A DNA stretch of 7,715 nt, taken from Chitinophagales bacterium. Lineage in GTDB: Bacteria; Bacteroidota; Bacteroidia; Chitinophagales; Chitinophagaceae. Positions 1-7,496 of this stretch are shown piece after piece. The translations under genes and the position numbers were made by a program. How positions within the stretch are numbered: position 1 is the first letter of the stretch; each line of letters opens with the position of its first letter. Below the pieces are notes generated by a model. It had not been told where the DNA came from and searched no databases. It saw nothing but the letters and a program-made list of their open reading frames with translations. The stretch is taken from the NCBI GenBank assembly GCA_025355935.1, contig JANXYS010000223.1, positions 1 to 7,715 on the forward strand, in the 5' to 3' direction.

Positions 1-3000
1 CTTTTTACAACACGGATAATACAGCCGGAGAAACTGAATGGCTGAACGATCTGCGGGTAGCAATAACGGGTTCAGCGAGGATAGCGAAAGAGATTCATCT
101 TCGTACCCGCCGCCTGGTTTCGCAGTGCAATGAATTTACCAATGTTGACTACGATTTTCTCTACGACTCAACGCAAAATCTGTTTAGCATTGGCTACAAT
201 GCTGATGAACATCGCCAGGATAATAGTTTTTACGATCTATTGGCATCTGAATGCAGGTTAACTACCTACGTTGCTGTAGCCCAGGGTAAACTTCCGCAGC
301 AAAGCTGGTTCGCGCTGGGGCGCCAGCTTACCAATTTCGGAACTGATCCGATCCTTCTGTCATGGAGCGGGTCGATGTTCGAATACCTGATGCCGTTATT
401 GGTTATGCCCACCTACGATAACACCCTGCTTGACCAAACTAATAAAGCCGTAATAAAAAGACAGATTGAATACTGCCGGAGCCGCAATATCCCCTGGGGT
501 ATTTCCGAATCCGGGTATAGTAACGTTGATGCTCAGCTGAATTACCAGTACCGGGCTTTTGGTGTTCCTGGCCTGGGATTTAAAAGAGGTCTTGCTACCG
601 ATCTGGTTATCGCTCCATACGCAACCATCATGGGGCTGATGGTTGCGCCTGCAGCCTCGTATGAAAATCTTCAGGTAATGAAAGAGAAAGGCTTTGAAGG
701 AAGATATGGCTTTTATGAGGCTATCGATTATACCTCTGCCCGGCTACCAAGAAGAACTCCTTTTGCAATCATCCGGTCATTTATGGCGCATCACCAGGGT
801 ATGAGTTTTTTATCACTAAGTTTTTTATTGCATAACCAGCCCATGCAGCGAAGGTTTGAAACTAATGTGGAAGTTAAATCGGCGCTGCTGCTTTTACAGG
901 AACGTATACCAAGGATTACCACTTTTTATTCCCCGTCGGTACATCAATCAGATGTAAGCGTTTCCGTAAGTGGCAGTGAGTCGATGAGAGTAATCAATAC
1001 TCCTCATACTGCAGTGCCGGAAGTTCAATTACTTTCTAATGGACGCTATCATGTAATGCTCACGAATTCGGGCGGCGGGTATAGCAGGTGGAAAAATATT
1101 GCTCTTACCCGTTGGCGTGAGGACGGTACGATGGATAACTGGGGCAGCTTTTGTTATATTCGCGACCTCGAAAATAATAATACCTGGTCAGCGGCATTTC
1201 AACCATCGCTAAACGAGGGGGAGAATTATGAAGCTGTGTTTTCACAGGGCCGGGCCGAATTCAGGCGGCGGGATCTTTCTATCGAAACGCATACGGAAAT
1301 TATTGTATCTCCCGAAGACGATGTGGAACTGCGGCGGGTTCACCTTAATAACCGATCCAGGAAAAGGCGATATATTGAAATTACAAGTTATGCGGAAGTA
1401 GTGCTTACCAGCGCGGCAGCAGATGAAGCACACCCGGCCTTCAGTAACCTTTTCGTACAAACCGAGATTAACGAATACAGGCATGCCATTATTTGTTCCC
1501 GGCGACCGCGCACTGCCGGAGAAAACAATCCATCAATGTTTCACCTGATGAAGGCGCACGGTGCGGAAATACAAAAGGTTACTTACGAAACCGACCGCGA
1601 CAAATTCATAGGACGAGGAAACACCATCAATAAGCCCGGTTTTCTAAAGGAAGAAAATGGCCTGTCGGGAAAAAGCGGGAGCGTACTCGACCCGGTAATC
1701 TCGATCCAGTTCCGTATTTATATCGAACCTTATAAAACTGTGATAGTCGACATCGTTACTGGTGCCGCAGATAATAAAGACATCTGCAATATGCTGGTGG
1801 AACGGTACCAGGATAAACATATTGCAAACCGCGGACTTGAACTCGCATGGACACACAGCCAGGTAATTCTGCGCCAAATAAATGCCAGTGAGGCTGATGC
1901 CCAGTTATACAACAGGCTAGCCAGCTCGATCATTTTTGCAAACAGTTCACTAAGAGCAGACCCTCAAACTATTATTAAAAATCATCGTGGGCAATCTGCC
2001 TTATGGAGCTACTCTATATCAGGAGATTTACCCATCGTACTTTTACAAATCGAGGAATCTTCAAGTCTTGACCTTGTTAAAAAAATGGTGCAGGCCCATG
2101 CTTACTGGCGTTTAAAGGGATTGATAGTTGACCTTATCATCTGGAATGATGATCATGGTGGCTACCGGCAGGAATTTAATGACCGTATCCACGCCTTGGT
2201 AGTTCCCGGCGCCTCTGCAAATTTAAAAGATCAGCCTGGCGGGATCTTTATCAGGTCTACTGAACAGATTTCCAACGAAGACAGGATCCTGTTTCAAACG
2301 GTGGCTCATGTAATGATCTCAGACAAGTTAGGTACGCTGGAAGAGCAAATAAACCGGGGTGGAAGAGCAAAAAACAACATCCCGCTCTTTAGTCCTACGA
2401 AGTTTCATACGTCAGTAGATTCAGATGCCATTAATGATCTGCCACTGCCTGGCGACTTGCAATTTTTTAACGGCTACGGAGGCTTCTCTCCGGACGGGAA
2501 GGAATACATCATTAAAACTTCCGGCAATCAATTTACACCTGCTCCCTGGATCAATGTTCTTGGTAACCCGGATTTTGGAAGCATTGTAACTGAAAGCGGC
2601 CAATCGTATACCTGGGTTGATAATGCGCATGAAATCAGGCTAACACCCTGGAACAATGATCCTATAACGGATCTGAAAGGTGAGGCCTTTTATCTCCGGG
2701 ATGAAGAGAGTGGCCGGTTTTGGTCGCCCTCTGCTTTACCTGCAAAAAGTAATTCTCCCTACATAACCAAACACGGCTTCGGTTACAGCAACTTCGAACA
2801 CAGTGAAGATGGAATTTTTTCTTCGATGAGTATATTTGTGGCAATTGATATGCCTGTAAAATTTATTGTAGTCAAAATCAAGAATAATTCAAGCAGGCCG
2901 CGTAGGATATCTGCAACAGGCTACGTTGAATGGGTTTTAGGTGATCTCAAATCAAAAGCTCAAATGCACACCATCACGGAATTTGATGTAAAAAGTGGTG

Positions 3001-4820
3001 CCATATTAGCAACGAATGCTTATAGTTCCGAATTCGAAAATCGCGTCGCGTTCTTTGATGTGGACGATGTAGGTCGCACATTTACAACCGACCGGATGGA
3101 ATTTATCGGGCGTAACGGCACGATGCAATACCCTGAAGCGATGAACAGGGTGCGACTTTCAGGGAAACGCGGAGCTGGGCTTGACCCTTGTGCTGCGCTA
3201 CAGGTTGCGTTTGACCTTCCTGAAGATGGAGAAAAGCAAATCACTTTTAGGCTTGGCGCTGGTAAATCTTTAAGTGAAACCCTCGAAATAATTGAAAAAT
3301 GCGAAGGTAACCCGGCGGCAGAAAACGCTCTGAATGCCGTTGTAAATTTTTGGACTGAAACGCTGAGTAATGTTCAGATTGAGACTCCCGATGCGGCGAC
3401 GAATATCCTTACCAATGGCTGGCTGAATTATCAAACCCTTTCCTGTAGAATATGGGCCCGCAGTGGGTTCTATCAATCAGGTGGTGCTTTTGGCTTCCGC
3501 GATCAGCTGCAAGATGTGCTTTCACTGCTTCATACCAAATCAGGACTTGTAAAAGAACAGATTTTGTTGTGCGCCTCCCGTCAGTTTATTGAAGGTGATG
3601 TTCAGCATTGGTGGCACCCTCCAAAAGGCCGCGGCGTAAGAACAACCTGTTCGGACGACTATCTCTGGCTTCCATTTGTAACCTCAAAATATGTCTTATC
3701 AACCGGCGATAACGCAATCCTCGAAGAGCAGATCAATTATCTGGAGGGGCGTTTATTGAATGCTGGCGAAGAGTCGTATTATGATTTACCCATCAGGTCT
3801 GAAAAACGCGAAACGCTTTACCAGCATTGTGTAAGGGCAATTGAACGCGGCCTGAAATTCGGGGAGCATGGGCTGCCCTTTATCGGATCGGGAGACTGGA
3901 ATGACGGAATGGATAAAGTAGGGGAGCATGGTAGAGGCGAAAGTGTTTGGCTGGCATTTTTCTTATACGAAATATTGATCCTTTTTGCAGAAACAGCAAA
4001 ACTTAAACAGGATAGCCGTGTTACTGATTTATGCCTTACAAGTGCTGCAACCCTGAAAGCCAGCATAAATAAGAATGCCTGGGACGGAGATTGGTTCCGC
4101 AGGGCGTATTTCGACGATGGCACCCCTCTTGGCAGTAAAGCCAATGAAGAATGTAAGATTGATTCTATTGCCCAAAGCTGGTCTGTGCTATCTGGTGCGG
4201 GTGAGCCCCAGCGTTCGAAAGTGGCTATGGATTCAGCCGACAAATTTTTGGTAAGAAAAGAAGACGGATTAATCCAGTTGTTTGATCCGCCGTTTGACAA
4301 ATCAGCTCTAAACCCTGGTTACATTAAAGGATATGTTCCGGGCGTCAGGGAAAATGGTGGGCAATATACCCACGCTGCTATCTGGCTTATTATGGGGTTT
4401 GCGGCGCTTGGAGATCGCAAGCGTACCTGGACTTTATTGCAGATGATCAACCCGCTAAACAGGTCGATGAATGCGGAGAAAATTAAAATCTACCGATCGG
4501 AACCTTATGTAGTTGCCGCAGATGTATATGCCGAGCCATCGCACAAGGGCAGGGGCGGATGGACATGGTATACCGGTTCAGCAGGTTGGATGTACCAGTT
4601 GATTATAGAATCGTTCATCGGGTTGAAACGTACTGGAAACATACTGAGTTTCCACCCATGCGTACCCGAAGAATGGGGCAACATAAAACTCTCCTACAAA
4701 TTTATGGATACCAGATATGAAATTACTATCACTGCGCTGGCAGAGGGTGACCCCGCTGCTCAAGGGCGTAAGACTGTTGTAATGGAAAATACTGGCGGGA
4801 TGGTTTCGCTTACGGTGTAG
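1..4820 (+). CDS. NdvB/ChvB-like cyclic beta-1,2-glucan synthase, C-terminal part (5'-truncated by window edge)
   Basis: The frame is open from position 3, so the gene starts left of the window. The TTG at position 240 is internal (it reads Y-D-L-L-A-S-E across it), not a start. Numbering visible residues from position 3, the order is: a family-typical LFSIGYN at 60-66 and YDLLASE at 77-83; a glycoamylase-like domain (PF10091 type) at about 120-270, with SWSGSMFEYLMPLL and MAHHQGM; two GH94/GT36-type beta-sandwich domains starting near 335 and 817; and a GH94 catalytic domain at about 1117-1530. The catalytic domain carries FRDQLQD (1165-1171), HWWHPPKGRGVRT (from 1202), GSGDWNDGM with the expected general-acid Asp region (1295-1303), GVRENGGQYTHAA (1447-1459) and GWTWYTGSAGWMY (1519-1531). 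In known NdvB proteins (about 2800 residues) an N-terminal membrane GT84 domain polymerises beta-1,2-glucan from UDP-glucose, and the GH94 domain trims chains by phosphorolysis before cyclisation. That GT84 half is not visible here, so synthesis rather than phosphorolysis alone is inferred. No frameshift or missing key motif is seen. The annotated product in Bacteroidota is often just 'glucoamylase family protein'. Confidence 0.93.
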   Translation, partial: FYNTDNTAGETEWLNDLRVAITGSARIAKEIHLRTRRLVSQCNEFTNVDYDFLYDSTQNLFSIGYNADEHRQDNSFYDLLASECRLTTYVAVAQGKLPQQSWFALGRQLTNFGTDPILLSWSGSMFEYLMPLLVMPTYDNTLLDQTNKAVIKRQIEYCRSRNIPWGISESGYSNVDAQLNYQYRAFGVPGLGFKRGLATDLVIAPYATIMGLMVAPAASYENLQVMKEKGFEGRYGFYEAIDYTSARLPRRTPFAIIRSFMAHHQGMSFLSLSFLLHNQPMQRRFETNVEVKSALLLLQERIPRITTFYSPSVHQSDVSVSVSGSESMRVINTPHTAVPEVQLLSNGRYHVMLTNSGGGYSRWKNIALTRWREDGTMDNWGSFCYIRDLENNNTWSAAFQPSLNEGENYEAVFSQGRAEFRRRDLSIETHTEIIVSPEDDVELRRVHLNNRSRKRRYIEITSYAEVVLTSAAADEAHPAFSNLFVQTEINEYRHAIICSRRPRTAGENNPSMFHLMKAHGAEIQKVTYETDRDKFIGRGNTINKPGFLKEENGLSGKSGSVLDPVISIQFRIYIEPYKTVIVDIVTGAADNKDICNMLVERYQDKHIANRGLELAWTHSQVILRQINASEADAQLYNRLASSIIFANSSLRADPQTIIKNHRGQSALWSYSISGDLPIVLLQIEESSSLDLVKKMVQAHAYWRLKGLIVDLIIWNDDHGGYRQEFNDRIHALVVPGASANLKDQPGGIFIRSTEQISNEDRILFQTVAHVMISDKLGTLEEQINRGGRAKNNIPLFSPTKFHTSVDSDAINDLPLPGDLQFFNGYGGFSPDGKEYIIKTSGNQFTPAPWINVLGNPDFGSIVTESGQSYTWVDNAHEIRLTPWNNDPITDLKGEAFYLRDEESGRFWSPSALPAKSNSPYITKHGFGYSNFEHSEDGIFSSMSIFVAIDMPVKFIVVKIKNNSSRPRRISATGYVEWVLGDLKSKAQMHTITEFDVKSGAILATNAYSSEFENRVAFFDVDDVGRTFTTDRMEFIGRNGTMQYPEAMNRVRLSGKRGAGLDPCAALQVAFDLPEDGEKQITFRLGAGKSLSETLEIIEKCEGNPAAENALNAVVNFWTETLSNVQIETPDAATNILTNGWLNYQTLSCRIWARSGFYQSGGAFGFRDQLQDVLSLLHTKSGLVKEQILLCASRQFIEGDVQHWWHPPKGRGVRTTCSDDYLWLPFVTSKYVLSTGDNAILEEQINYLEGRLLNAGEESYYDLPIRSEKRETLYQHCVRAIERGLKFGEHGLPFIGSGDWNDGMDKVGEHGRGESVWLAFFLYEILILFAETAKLKQDSRVTDLCLTSAATLKASINKNAWDGDWFRRAYFDDGTPLGSKANEECKIDSIAQSWSVLSGAGEPQRSKVAMDSADKFLVRKEDGLIQLFDPPFDKSALNPGYIKGYVPGVRENGGQYTHAAIWLIMGFAALGDRKRTWTLLQMINPLNRSMNAEKIKIYRSEPYVVAADVYAEPSHKGRGGWTWYTGSAGWMYQLIIESFIGLKRTGNILSFHPCVPEEWGNIKLSYKFMDTRYEITITALAEGDPAAQGRKTVVMENTGGMVSLTV

Positions 4821-5320
4821 TAGGACCAGTTCCGCTAGGTGTAATCTGAAATTTTCAGTTACTCAATACAACTTCTTATCAACTCAACGAATTAAAAAGC
4901 GAGCGAGAAAAGGAATTGTTTAAAAATTGCTGTGTCGAAAGATTTTCGCTGATAACCGCTAAAAACGCTTTTACAGAAAATACGTATGTAATGTTCTTGA
5001 TAGCTGGGAATACAAGGAATTTTCGCTAGCCGTAACCGGGTGGCCTGGCGAGTAGGTCACACTGTTATCCTGACAATAGGCCTTCAGACCTTTGAAACTT
5101 GTTAGCCTGAACAAAGTGCATAGCCAACGCTATCGATGCAGCAGACGAAAACTTTCTTGCAACACTCACGTTATATGTTGCATCGTAGCGAAAGGTAAAG
5201 TGGTTAAATTTTTGTAATGACCCCTGTCACAAGCAAGGGAGTTTTTAGTTCTCTGTTCTATAAACTGTATACGAACTAAACCTCTTTTGTATTAATTTTA
5301 TCTTAAGTTAAATTCCAAAA
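4821..5320. other. 500-bp intergenic region, no gene seen
   Basis: All frames are broken and no tRNA is visible. Just after the glucan synthase stop is a short palindrome, CTGAAATTTTCAG (4846-4858), without a T-run, so it is not a convincing terminator. ATTTTCGCT occurs twice (4942-4950 and 5019-5027), each followed within a few bases by TAACCG; the meaning is unknown. The main structured element is the stem-loop at 5128-5190, listed separately. TAATTTTA at 5293-5300 matches 7 of 8 positions of the Bacteroidota -7 element (TAnnTTTG) and lies 21 bp before the next gene's start, but no good -33 TTTG accompanies it, so I do not call it a promoter. Confidence 0.6.
5128..5190. repeat. Imperfect inverted repeat / stem-loop in the DUF4421 upstream region
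   Basis: The left arm CGCTATCGATGCAGCA (5128-5143) pairs with the right arm TGTTGCATCGTAGCG (5176-5190). This gives about 15 pairs with one bulged T and one G-T wobble, around a 32-nt loop. A second, mutually exclusive pairing exists: TGCAAC (5158-5163) with GTTGCA (5177-5182). The structure ends 130 bp before the start codon of the DUF4421 gene. There is no T-run after it, so it is not a normal intrinsic terminator. It could be a leader-RNA structure, a small RNA or a protein-binding palindrome; the sequence alone does not decide. Confidence 0.5.
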
Positions 5321-6334
5321 ATGAAATGTATTCAAATTATTAATGTGAGGGGTACTAGGATGTTATTCCTTTGCCTGCTGATATCCTCCTTTTGTTTCGC
5401 CCAGAAAGATTCAATGGTCGACAACGGTTATTACATCACCTATCCCAACAAGGCCGTGGTACGTGCATTTGCTTCTCAAAAGTTTGCCCCACTTAATATA
5501 TCTGCTAAAAATAATAATGATCTTTATTACCGATCAAATTCAAAATTAGGTGTTGGGTTAGGCGCTACCTATCACAGCCTCACCTTAAATCTGGGCTATG
5601 GCTTTGGTTTTCTCAACAGGGATAAGGGTAAAGGGGAGACCAAAGGATTGGACCTGCAAATACATATTTATCCGAAGAAATGGGCAATTGACTTGCTTGG
5701 GGTATACCTTAAAGGTTACTATTTAGATCCGGGCGATAACAATGGTCTTGGCCTGTCAGATTATTACCAACGTCCGGACCTGAGGAGGGGACTTACTGGT
5801 ATTTCTGTATTTCGTGTTCCTAATGCGGGCAAATTTTCTTATAAGGCATCAATTGTTCATAGCGAATGGCAGACTAAATCTGCTGGTTCGCTACTTTACG
5901 GGGGCGAAGCTTACTATGGTGTAGTTAAAGCGGATAGTGCACTTGTGCCTGGTGGGGTCAGTAATGATTTTGACCAGGCCGGTATCAAAACTTTTCATTT
6001 TTTTAATGTCGGTCCCGGTATCGGTTATGCCTATACATTCGTAATAGACGGACATTTTTTCATCAGTGCTTCAGCTATTGCAAGTGCGCATTTAAATTTT
6101 GTATCAGAACAGAAAACATCTGATAAGCAAACTAAGGTAAGCTTGACACCAGGAGCTGTTTATAAAGCGGGGATAGGCTATAACAGCAGTACCTGGAGCG
6201 TGAGTGCGAACATCCTGGGAAACGCTTTGTTTTCGGGCAGTGCGGCTTCACCTAACAACTATTACCTGCCAACGGGTAACTACAGGTTTACGGTGGCAAA
6301 AAAGATTGATATAAAGAGAGGTGCAAAGAAATGA
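5321..6334 (+). CDS. DUF4421 family secreted, predicted outer-membrane beta-barrel protein
   Basis: The protein has 337 residues. An N-terminal signal peptide has a basic n-region (K2, R10, R13), a hydrophobic core from L15 to A27, and a likely signal-peptidase-I site at F-C-F-A27|Q28. C25 does not sit in a proper lipobox. The mature part matches the Bacteroidota DUF4421 family (PF14391) as I know it: YRSNSKLGVGLGATY (70-84), TLNLGYGFGFLN (88-99), TKGLDLQIHIY (107-117), KGYY (131-134), YYQRPDL (148-154), KFSYKASI (171-178) and EWQTKSAGSLLYGGE (182-196). The many alternating aromatic/glycine strands suggest a beta-barrel in the outer membrane. The family's function is unknown. The start at 5321 has no Shine-Dalgarno sequence, as is usual in this phylum. 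ATG 5360 (residue 14), preceded by a GAGGGG stretch, is the alternative and would leave a shorter signal peptide with almost no basic n-region. The length fits the family. The gene is on the same strand as the glucan synthase but 500 bp away, so it is probably transcribed separately. Confidence 0.9.
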   Translation: MKCIQIINVRGTRMLFLCLLISSFCFAQKDSMVDNGYYITYPNKAVVRAFASQKFAPLNISAKNNNDLYYRSNSKLGVGLGATYHSLTLNLGYGFGFLNRDKGKGETKGLDLQIHIYPKKWAIDLLGVYLKGYYLDPGDNNGLGLSDYYQRPDLRRGLTGISVFRVPNAGKFSYKASIVHSEWQTKSAGSLLYGGEAYYGVVKADSALVPGGVSNDFDQAGIKTFHFFNVGPGIGYAYTFVIDGHFFISASAIASAHLNFVSEQKTSDKQTKVSLTPGAVYKAGIGYNSSTWSVSANILGNALFSGSAASPNNYYLPTGNYRFTVAKKIDIKRGAKK

Positions 6335-6747
6335 TGTATTATAAATGCCGTTTTCATCCCTTCGGCGTAATGCGACCTAGCAAATTCATGAAAGTATTTA
6401 TTGAATTGTTTAACTGCAACTGAGCTAGTGGTTGCTTAATTCTATGCCTGGTAGAAAAAGCAGCGAGCAAGTATGAGTTCACTCAAATAATAGGAACAGC
6501 AGCCTTTAAGCGTGGTAGGGGAGAGCCTTCAGCTCGATTCAGAAATGTGAATGGGGAACCTAAAGGAGCGATTAGTACCGTAGCCCGCTTAAAAAAATAT
6601 AAAATTCCTCACTTCTTCCTTTCCGGATATTTTATTAGTCACTGCAACGCTTTAGTTCGAATCCTAAAAGTGCAGATCGACTCAATTTATCCATCCCGCG
6701 CCGCCTCCGCTTTCACACATGCGGTAGATTAGGACAAGTAAGCTGGT
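6335..6747. other. Intergenic region after the DUF4421 gene, no supported gene
   Basis: A plus-strand frame stays open from 6424 to 6732, but its only candidate start is an internal GTG at 6547. Its product resembles nothing I know and it has no ribosome-binding or promoter signal, so I leave it out. Weak hairpins are present: GCCG/CGGC at 6347-6366 (12-nt loop), GCAAC/GTTGC at 6416-6435, and CTGCA/TGCAG plus TTTAG/CTAAA at 6642-6675. None has a T-run, so the terminator of the DUF4421 gene is not identified. Confidence 0.5.
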
Positions 6748-6782
6748 AAAAAAAATGGTCCCTCCGTAGAAACGGAGCGACC
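6748..6782 (-). terminator. Intrinsic terminator of candidate small RNA copy 1
   Basis: The stem has GGTC/GACC outer arms and CTCCGT/ACGGAG inner arms, with one mismatched position between them and a 4-nt loop (6757-6782). On the minus strand it is followed by one A and eight T (6755-6748). Read on the plus strand only four T follow, so it could also act weakly for that direction. Confidence 0.75.
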
Positions 6783-6912
6783 TTTTCGATTGCTTGCCAT
6801 ATGAAAAAAGTTAACAGTAATTTGTTACTGCGATATTATTTTATTTATCTTGCGACCCGTATCTGACGATACCACGACCTTTTCGATTCTCTTGCTAGTT
6901 CGGTTGCATGCC
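6757..6912 (-). repeat. Direct repeat, copy 1 of 2
   Basis: This is the conserved core of the candidate small RNA. It aligns ungapped to 7304-7459 at about 86% identity (hand count), with 56 identical positions at the terminator end. No target-site duplication or terminal inverted repeat is visible at its borders, which argues against a transposed element. Confidence 0.9.
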
Positions 6913-7042
6913 ATATTTTTACTTCCCTCGTTCTAAAACGAATCTACGATCGTTTTATTTTACTTATTTATCAACATTTATCGCATTTTATTACGATTAG
7001 ATTACTTATTTTAACGCTAAGTCAATACTGCTGGTAGTTTCA

Positions 7043-7292
7043 GACCATATTTTATATTATGGCCAAGTTTTTCACCCATCTCTAAGTACATCAGATACCT
7101 AATCCTATTGCCTTCAAGCAGATTGCCTCAATGCACGGATAGCTCCAAAATATTTTCAACTTTCACGAACATCCTTCATAAGCCAATTAAATGTTGAAAA
7201 GCTGCGGTATATAATTTCGCGAGGCTCGACCAATGTAGGTTTAATGAATAAAAGATGCGTATTGCAACAAGGTTAGTAAACACAGGCAGGCT
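7043..7292. other. Spacer between the two small-RNA copies, nothing supported
   Basis: This is AT-rich non-coding DNA not shared with the equivalent stretch left of copy 1. It holds a small inverted repeat (CCATA 7045-7049 / TATGG 7058-7062) and a short direct repeat, ATTGCCTTCAA (7107-7117) and ATTGCCTCAA (7122-7131), 15 bp apart. If copy 1 has its own promoter further upstream, it would lie here, but no good TAnnTTTG match is seen. Confidence 0.4.
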
Positions 7293-7329
7293 AAAAAAAA
7301 ATTGGTCCCTCCGTAGAAACGGAGCGACC
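7293..7329 (-). terminator. Intrinsic terminator of candidate small RNA copy 2
   Basis: The hairpin (7304-7329) is identical to the one in copy 1. On the minus strand it is followed by AA and nine T (7301-7293). It should separate copy 2 from copy 1 as independent transcripts. Confidence 0.75.
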
Positions 7330-7459
7330 TTTTCGATTGCTTGCCATATGAAAAAAGTTGACAGTAATTTGTTACTGTAATTATATTTGTGTTATCTTGT
7401 TGCCCGTATTCGCAGATACTACGACCTTTTCGATTGCCTTGCTTATTCGGTTGCTTGCT
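7304..7459 (-). repeat. Direct repeat, copy 2 of 2
   Basis: This is the partner of 6757-6912 at a fixed offset of 547 bp. Beyond 7459 similarity continues at a lower level with small indels through about 7592, where CAATACT and a GCTG-GGTA stretch recur in both copies. Confidence 0.9.
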
Positions 7460-7496
7460 GTTTGAATCTTTTCTTTGCCTCGTTTCTATCTTAAAA

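Larger units (their letters stand above)
6748..6946 (-). ncRNA. Candidate structured small RNA, copy 1 (novel family, tandem paralogue)
   Basis: On the minus strand the element reads: a 5' hairpin (arms 6937-6942 and 6927-6932); three related boxes (6912-6899, 6895-6875, 6798-6778) sharing the core CAATCGAAAAGGTCG or a variant of it; a GTATC/GATAC hairpin (6859-6872); a CAGTAA/TTACTG hairpin (6815-6830) followed by six T; and a terminator hairpin (6782-6757) followed by eight T. It aligns without gaps to copy 2 (offset 547) over 6757-6912, with 22 differences in 156 positions by hand count. The differences lie mainly in linkers and loops; the 56 positions nearest the terminator are identical. 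Similarity stops sharply at the terminator's T-run. The reading frames are not shared and small indels occur nearer the 5' end, which argues against a protein. The 5' end is uncertain: weaker similarity continues to about 7038. I do not recognise the family; it has no 6S, tmRNA or RNase P hallmarks. Confidence 0.55.

Noticed and set aside
240..242. TTG as a start codon of the large gene
   Set aside because: The frame is open from position 3, and the residues before 240 match the conserved LFSIGYN...YDLLASE stretch of the family, so 240 is internal.
3818..4300. Minus-strand 160-codon frame inside the glucan synthase gene
   Set aside because: It is antisense to conserved GH94 catalytic motifs and is a shadow of the real gene.
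6500..6580. Possible 23S rRNA fragment (GGTAGGGGAG and GAATGGGGAACC stretches)
   Set aside because: The matches are very short and not in rRNA order, with no flanking similarity; probably chance.
6424..6732. Plus-strand open frame after the DUF4421 gene
   Set aside because: It has no ATG start, no recognisable domain and no expression signal; an open frame of about 100 codons is possible by chance.
6801..6866. Small peptide start (M-K-K-V-N-S-N-L-L-L) on the plus strand, shared with 7348 in copy 2
   Set aside because: Copy 2 stops after 10 codons and copy 1 after 21. The similarity comes from the conserved CAGTAA hairpin and the A-run, not from coding.
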